Positions 7,101 through 9,406 of a stretch of DNA of 9,406 bases are shown piece after piece (within the stretch, counting starts at the first letter, position 1; each line of letters begins with the position of its first letter). The notes beneath the pieces are model-generated. The model saw only the letters and a program-made list of their open reading frames with translations. It searched no databases and was not told the origin of the DNA. Origin of the DNA: Desulfovibrionaceae bacterium UBA3823 (GTDB lineage: Bacteria; Desulfobacterota; Desulfovibrionia; Desulfovibrionales; Desulfovibrionaceae); contig DFDR01000210.1 in NCBI GenBank assembly GCA_002369295.1, forward strand, positions 1-9,406, in the 5' to 3' direction. A program made the translations under genes and the position numbers.

Positions 7101-7130
7101 CCGGGCGCGGCGCACCCCGGCCAAGCTTTT
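7100..7130 (+). terminator. Possible terminator after the shikimate kinase gene
   Basis: GCCGGG (7100-7105) and CCCGGC (7116-7121) can pair around a 10-base loop. They are followed within a few bases by a short TTTT (7127-7130), and a run of six T lies further on (7144-7149). The stem is short and the T run is weak, so this is a plausible but unproven intrinsic terminator. The stop region also contains a 12-base palindrome, CCGGCTAGCCGG (7093-7104), which offers a competing fold. Confidence 0.35.
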
Positions 7131-7213
7131 CCGCATCTCGCCCTTTTTTGCGACGCCCGTTGCAACCGGCCGAATCGCAAAGCGAATTTGGATAAACTGT
7201 TTCGCCAACCAAG

Positions 7214-7241
7214 CGTTCAAACTCGTTAAACACGTTGACAC
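7214..7241 (+). repeat. Three phased CGTT-type direct repeats upstream of the atp operon
   Basis: CGTTCAAACT (7214-7223), CGTTAAACA (7224-7232) and CGTTGACAC (7233-7241) lie head to tail with a period of 10 then 9 bases, about one helical turn. The third copy contains the TTGACA promoter box. They sit in the only AT-leaning intergenic stretch of the window. They could be binding sites for a regulator on one DNA face, or chance similarity. Confidence 0.4.
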
Positions 7242-7285
7242 AAGGGGCTAGAACAGTTACCGAATTCAGTCGAAGCCTGTATACT
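7235..7285 (+). promoter_or_regulatory. Probable promoter region of the ATP synthase operon
   Basis: A perfect -35 box TTGACA lies at 7235-7240. Seventeen bases on, the -10 position reads TACCGA (7258-7263), a poor match. Start near 7270 would give a leader of about 37 bases. Alternatively TATACT (7280-7285, five of six) pairs at 17 bases with a weak -35 TTACCG (7257-7262), but start near 7292 would then fall almost on the Shine-Dalgarno. A promoter in 7101-7306 is very likely from context; which boxes are used is uncertain. Confidence 0.45.
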
Positions 7286-7306
7286 CGTCCAAGAGGAGGA
7301 AGGAAC

Positions 7307-7726
7307 GTGCTGGATTTAAACATAACTATGCTTTTTCAGCTGGCGAATTTCCTGATTACCCTCTTCGTTCTTAACCGTCTGCTCATCAGACCCGTCCGCG
7401 GCATCATCGCTGAGAGGAAAGCCCTCATGGCGAACCTGACTGGCGAGGCCGAGTCTTTTGAGTCGAAGGCCCAGAGCCGCCTCGACAACTACGAGGCGGA
7501 GCTGACGAAGGCCCGTCAGGATGCGACCGTCAATCGTGAAGACGGCCGCCAAGCCGGACAAAAAGAGCAGCAGGCCCTTATCGAAGAAGCGCAGAAAGAC
7601 GCCCAGAAGATTCTGGGCGAAGCCCGTGCCAAGCTGACCGCTGAAGCCGAGGCTTCCCTGGTCGAGCTGCGCTCCAAGGTAGGGAATCTCTCCCAGCAGC
7701 TTGTTGCCCGTGTTCTCAACGGTTAA
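7307..7726 (+). CDS. atpF': F1Fo ATP synthase subunit b' (peripheral stalk)
   Basis: A 139-residue stalk subunit. Residues about 6-27 (ITMLFQLANFLITLFVLNRLL) form one membrane helix, followed by the RPVRGIIAER hinge typical of b/b' proteins. A long, charged, alanine-rich helix then runs to the end. It should pair with the b subunit encoded next door to form the heterodimeric peripheral stalk that holds F1 static against the rotor. Start choice: the GTG at 7307 is taken because AAGAGGAGGAAGG (7291-7303, core AGGAGG 7294-7299) lies at ideal distance and the protein then begins MLDLNIT, as expected for this subunit. An in-frame TTG at 7235 is rejected because it falls in the promoter -35 box. 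Distinguished from b by position, short length and lack of a signal-like extension. Confidence 0.9.
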   Translation: MLDLNITMLFQLANFLITLFVLNRLLIRPVRGIIAERKALMANLTGEAESFESKAQSRLDNYEAELTKARQDATVNREDGRQAGQKEQQALIEEAQKDAQKILGEARAKLTAEAEASLVELRSKVGNLSQQLVARVLNG

Positions 7727-7736
7727 GACCGCTGCG

Positions 7737-7765
7737 ATGTGGAGTCAGCCACATAACAGGAGGTG
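7737..7765 (+). promoter_or_regulatory. Small hairpin and strong Shine-Dalgarno between atpF' and atpF
   Basis: ATGTGG (7737-7742) and CCACAT (7749-7754) form a perfect 6-base inverted repeat with a 6-base loop. Two bases later comes CAGGAGGTG (7757-7765), an almost complete Shine-Dalgarno that sits 9 bases (from AGGAGG) before the TTG at 7773. This decides the atpF start. The hairpin could affect relative translation of b' and b; that part is inference. Confidence 0.45.
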
Positions 7766-7772
7766 GGAGGCA

Positions 7773-8360
7773 TTGAGGAAAGGAACCGTGTATAAAGCCT
7801 TAGCGGGAATGATGGTGCCGGCGCTGCTGGTCACCCTCATATGCGCCGCGCCTGCTCTGGCTTCGGAAGGCGGCCATGATGCTCCGCGGTGGGGCGACTT
7901 TGGTTGGCGCTGCCTGAACCTCGTCATTTTCGTTGCGATCCTGTGGCACTTCGTTGGCAAGATGACTGTCAACTTCTTCAGGAACCGCAAGAAGAACATC
8001 GAGGAAGGCATCGACAATCTCCAGGCTCGGCGCGAAGCCGCCGAGGCGCACCTGGCCGAGATCGAGACCCGCATTGCGAACCTTGACGCCGAACGCGCCG
8101 CGATTCTCGAAGAGAGCAAGGCGCAGGCGGAAGCCCTCAAGCAGGACATCATTGCCAAGGCTCAGGATCAGGCGAAGCAGATTGTTGAGATGGCGAAGGC
8201 CGCCGCTGAAAGCGAAGGCCAGAGCATCATTCAGCAGGTGCGCGCCACTATCGCCGACGAGCTCATTGAAGCTACGCGCGAGCAGCTCATCGCTTCTCTG
8301 AACAAGAAGAGCCACGAGCAGCTCATTGACAAATCCTTAGAGAAGGTGGTGCTGCAATGA
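7773..8360 (+). CDS. atpF: F1Fo ATP synthase subunit b, with N-terminal signal-peptide-like extension
   Basis: Peripheral-stalk subunit, 195 residues from the TTG at 7773. The N-terminus looks like a Sec signal peptide: basic MRKGTVYK, a hydrophobic core GMMVPALLVTLICAA, and an AxA-type site at PALA before SEGG (cleavage after about residue 30). A second hydrophobic helix (about 46-63, WRCLNLVIFVAILWHFVGK) is the normal membrane anchor, followed by RKKNIEEGI and a long charged coiled coil ending in HEQLIDKSLEKVVLQ, which contacts delta. The TTG is chosen for its Shine-Dalgarno. A GTG at 7788 with a weaker upstream GGA-rich stretch would remove the basic end, and an ATG at 7737 would overlap the hairpin and has no Shine-Dalgarno. 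The last four bases overlap atpH (ATGA), showing translational coupling. Without the signal the mature protein would be about 165 residues, a usual b length. Confidence 0.92.
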   Translation: MRKGTVYKALAGMMVPALLVTLICAAPALASEGGHDAPRWGDFGWRCLNLVIFVAILWHFVGKMTVNFFRNRKKNIEEGIDNLQARREAAEAHLAEIETRIANLDAERAAILEESKAQAEALKQDIIAKAQDQAKQIVEMAKAAAESEGQSIIQQVRATIADELIEATREQLIASLNKKSHEQLIDKSLEKVVLQ

Positions 8361-8908
8361 CCGACACCCGTATAGCCCGTCGCTATGCAAGCGCAATCTT
8401 CGCTTTGGGAGAAAACGAAGGCAAGACAGCCAACGCCAAGCGGGGCGAGACCCTGAAGGCTCTCGACTCGCTGCTGGACGAAAGCCCTGCCCTTGACCGG
8501 GTCTTCAAAAGCCCGATCATCACAGTGGCCGAGAAAAAGAAGATCGTCGGCAATCTTCTCGCCAAGCTCGATGCAGACCCCGTGACCCGGAACTTCTGCA
8601 ACCTGCTTGCCGACAAGGACCGTCTGGCCTTCTTCCGCGCCATCGTCCAGGCTTTCACGAAGAAGCTCGACGAAGCCCAGCAGATCATCCGCGGAAAGCT
8701 CACCACGGCCATCGCCCTGTCGGCCGCCAAGCAGAAGGCCGTCAAGGCCGACTTGGAAAAGAAGGCAGGCAAGGCCATCGAGCTCTCCTTTGACGTTGAC
8801 AAGTCCATCCTCGGCGGCGTCGTCCTCACGGTTGGCGACCGAGTGCTGGATGCGAGCCTGCGCGCGCAATTGGAGATCCTCAGGGAGACTTTCAAGAGGG
8901 GTAATTAG
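8357..8908 (+). CDS. atpH: F1Fo ATP synthase subunit delta
   Basis: A 183-residue delta subunit (OSCP equivalent), which sits on top of the F1 head and ties the alpha/beta ring to the b/b' stalk. The N-terminal helical bundle begins IARRYASAIFALGENEG, matching the family's usual ARRYAxALFxLA. The C-terminal signature GGVVLTVGDRVLDASLRAQLEIL (about 154-176) is the delta/OSCP motif. Length is normal. Its ATG overlaps the atpF stop as ATGA, so it is probably translated by re-initiating ribosomes. The next gene, atpA, begins 3 bases after its stop. Confidence 0.95.
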   Translation: MTDTRIARRYASAIFALGENEGKTANAKRGETLKALDSLLDESPALDRVFKSPIITVAEKKKIVGNLLAKLDADPVTRNFCNLLADKDRLAFFRAIVQAFTKKLDEAQQIIRGKLTTAIALSAAKQKAVKADLEKKAGKAIELSFDVDKSILGGVVLTVGDRVLDASLRAQLEILRETFKRGN

Positions 8909-8911
8909 CAC

Positions 8912-9406
8912 ATGCAGATCAAAGCAGACGAAATCAGCAAAATCATTGAGGAAGAGATTCAAAACTACGACCAGCGCGTAGAAATGAGCGAAACCGGCAC
9001 CGTGCTCTACATCGGCGACGGCATCGCCCGCGTCTACGGCGTCCAGAACGCCATGCAGTTCGAGCTCCTCGAATTCCCCGGCGGCATCATGGGCATGGTT
9101 TTGAACCTGGAAGAAGACAACGTCGGCGTTGCCCTTCTCGGCTCTGACATGGGCATCAAGGAAGGCGACACCGTCAAACGCACCGGCAAGATCTTTTCCG
9201 TGCCGGTCGGCGACAAGGTCATGGGCCGCGTGCTCAACCCGCTCGGCCAGCCCATCGACGGCCTTGGCCCGGTGGAGAGCACCGAGACCCGCCCCGTGGA
9301 AATCAAGGCCCCCGGCATCGTTGCCCGCAAATCCGTTTGCGAGCCCATGCCCACCGGCCTGAAAGCCATCGACGCCATGACGCCCATCGGCCGCGGCCAG
9401 CGCGAG
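8912..9406 (+). CDS. atpA: F1Fo ATP synthase subunit alpha (5' part, runs off the window)
   Basis: The first 165 residues of the alpha subunit, the non-catalytic nucleotide-binding partner of beta in the F1 hexamer. Visible hallmarks are [16 protein letters not shown] at the N-terminus (the part that meets delta), the beta-barrel domain with [15 protein letters not shown] (about 29-43) and [18 protein letters not shown], then [13 protein letters not shown] and [22 protein letters not shown]. The window ends just before the Walker A P-loop, so the nucleotide site cannot be inspected. GAGGGG (8896-8901) at 10 bases supports the ATG at 8912. Residue 143 is Cys in SVCEPM, where many alpha subunits have His or Asp. 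Genes for gamma, beta and epsilon would be expected to follow. Confidence 0.96.
   Translation, partial: MQIKADEISKIIEEEIQNYDQRVEMSETGTVLYIGDGIARVYGVQNAMQFELLEFPGGIMGMVLNLEEDNVGVALLGSDMGIKEGDTVKRTGKIFSVPVGDKVMGRVLNPLGQPIDGLGPVESTETRPVEIKAPGIVARKSVCEPMPTGLKAIDAMTPIGRGQRE

Noticed and set aside
1..9406. Search for mobile elements, CRISPR arrays, tRNA/rRNA genes, phage genes or defence systems
   Set aside because: No transposase or integrase motifs, no regularly spaced long repeats, no tRNA-like cloverleaf and no toxin-antitoxin or nuclease motifs were seen. The window is housekeeping DNA.

Overview
This is an ordinary, densely packed stretch of a GC-rich bacterial chromosome, with every supportable gene on the + strand. 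The best clue to the organism is the ATP synthase cluster at the right end, in the order b', b, delta, alpha, without the a and c subunit genes directly upstream. The b subunit also carries a signal-peptide-like N-terminus. Together with the GC-rich codon use and the style of the proteins, this suggests a Desulfovibrio-like member of the Desulfobacterota (delta-proteobacterial sulfate reducers). That assignment is an inference from gene order and protein character, not from a database search.

Layout: (1) bases 1-539 are the 3' part of a class 1B dihydroorotate dehydrogenase gene (pyrimidine synthesis), which enters the window at the catalytic-cysteine motif. It is followed after 2 bases by a YghO-like GNAT-family acetyltransferase (542-1678), probably on the same transcript. 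(2) After 119 bases comes an extended SDR / NAD-dependent epimerase-dehydratase (1798-2859). (3) A 182-base gap holds a good sigma70-type promoter candidate, a GC hairpin and an unusual translation-start region. A compact run then follows: ABC-F ATPase (3042-5021), MutT-type Nudix hydrolase (5025-5450), M24B Xaa-Pro-type peptidase (5505-6563) and AroL-like shikimate kinase (6564-7100). Junctions of 3, 54 and 0 bases point to one operon. (4) A 206-base, relatively AT-rich gap (7101-7306) holds a possible terminator for that operon and the likely promoter of the ATP synthase operon. (5) atpF' (b', 7307-7726), atpF (b, 7773-8360), atpH (delta, 8357-8908) and the 5' third of atpA (alpha, 8912-9406, cut just before the Walker A motif) close the window.

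Working together: the last four genes encode the peripheral stalk (b/b' heterodimer plus delta) and the start of the catalytic head of F1Fo ATP synthase. The upstream genes are housekeeping functions: pyrimidine and aromatic precursor synthesis, translation-factor ATPase, nucleotide-pool sanitation and proline-peptide turnover.

I found no undescribed defence, mobile or biosynthetic system, no RNA gene, no CRISPR array and no insertion sequence. The points most worth a second look are small: an RNA hairpin between a strong Shine-Dalgarno sequence and a TTG start in front of the ABC-F gene, helically phased CGTT repeats upstream of the atp operon, and the signal-peptide-like N-terminus with a TTG start on the b subunit.
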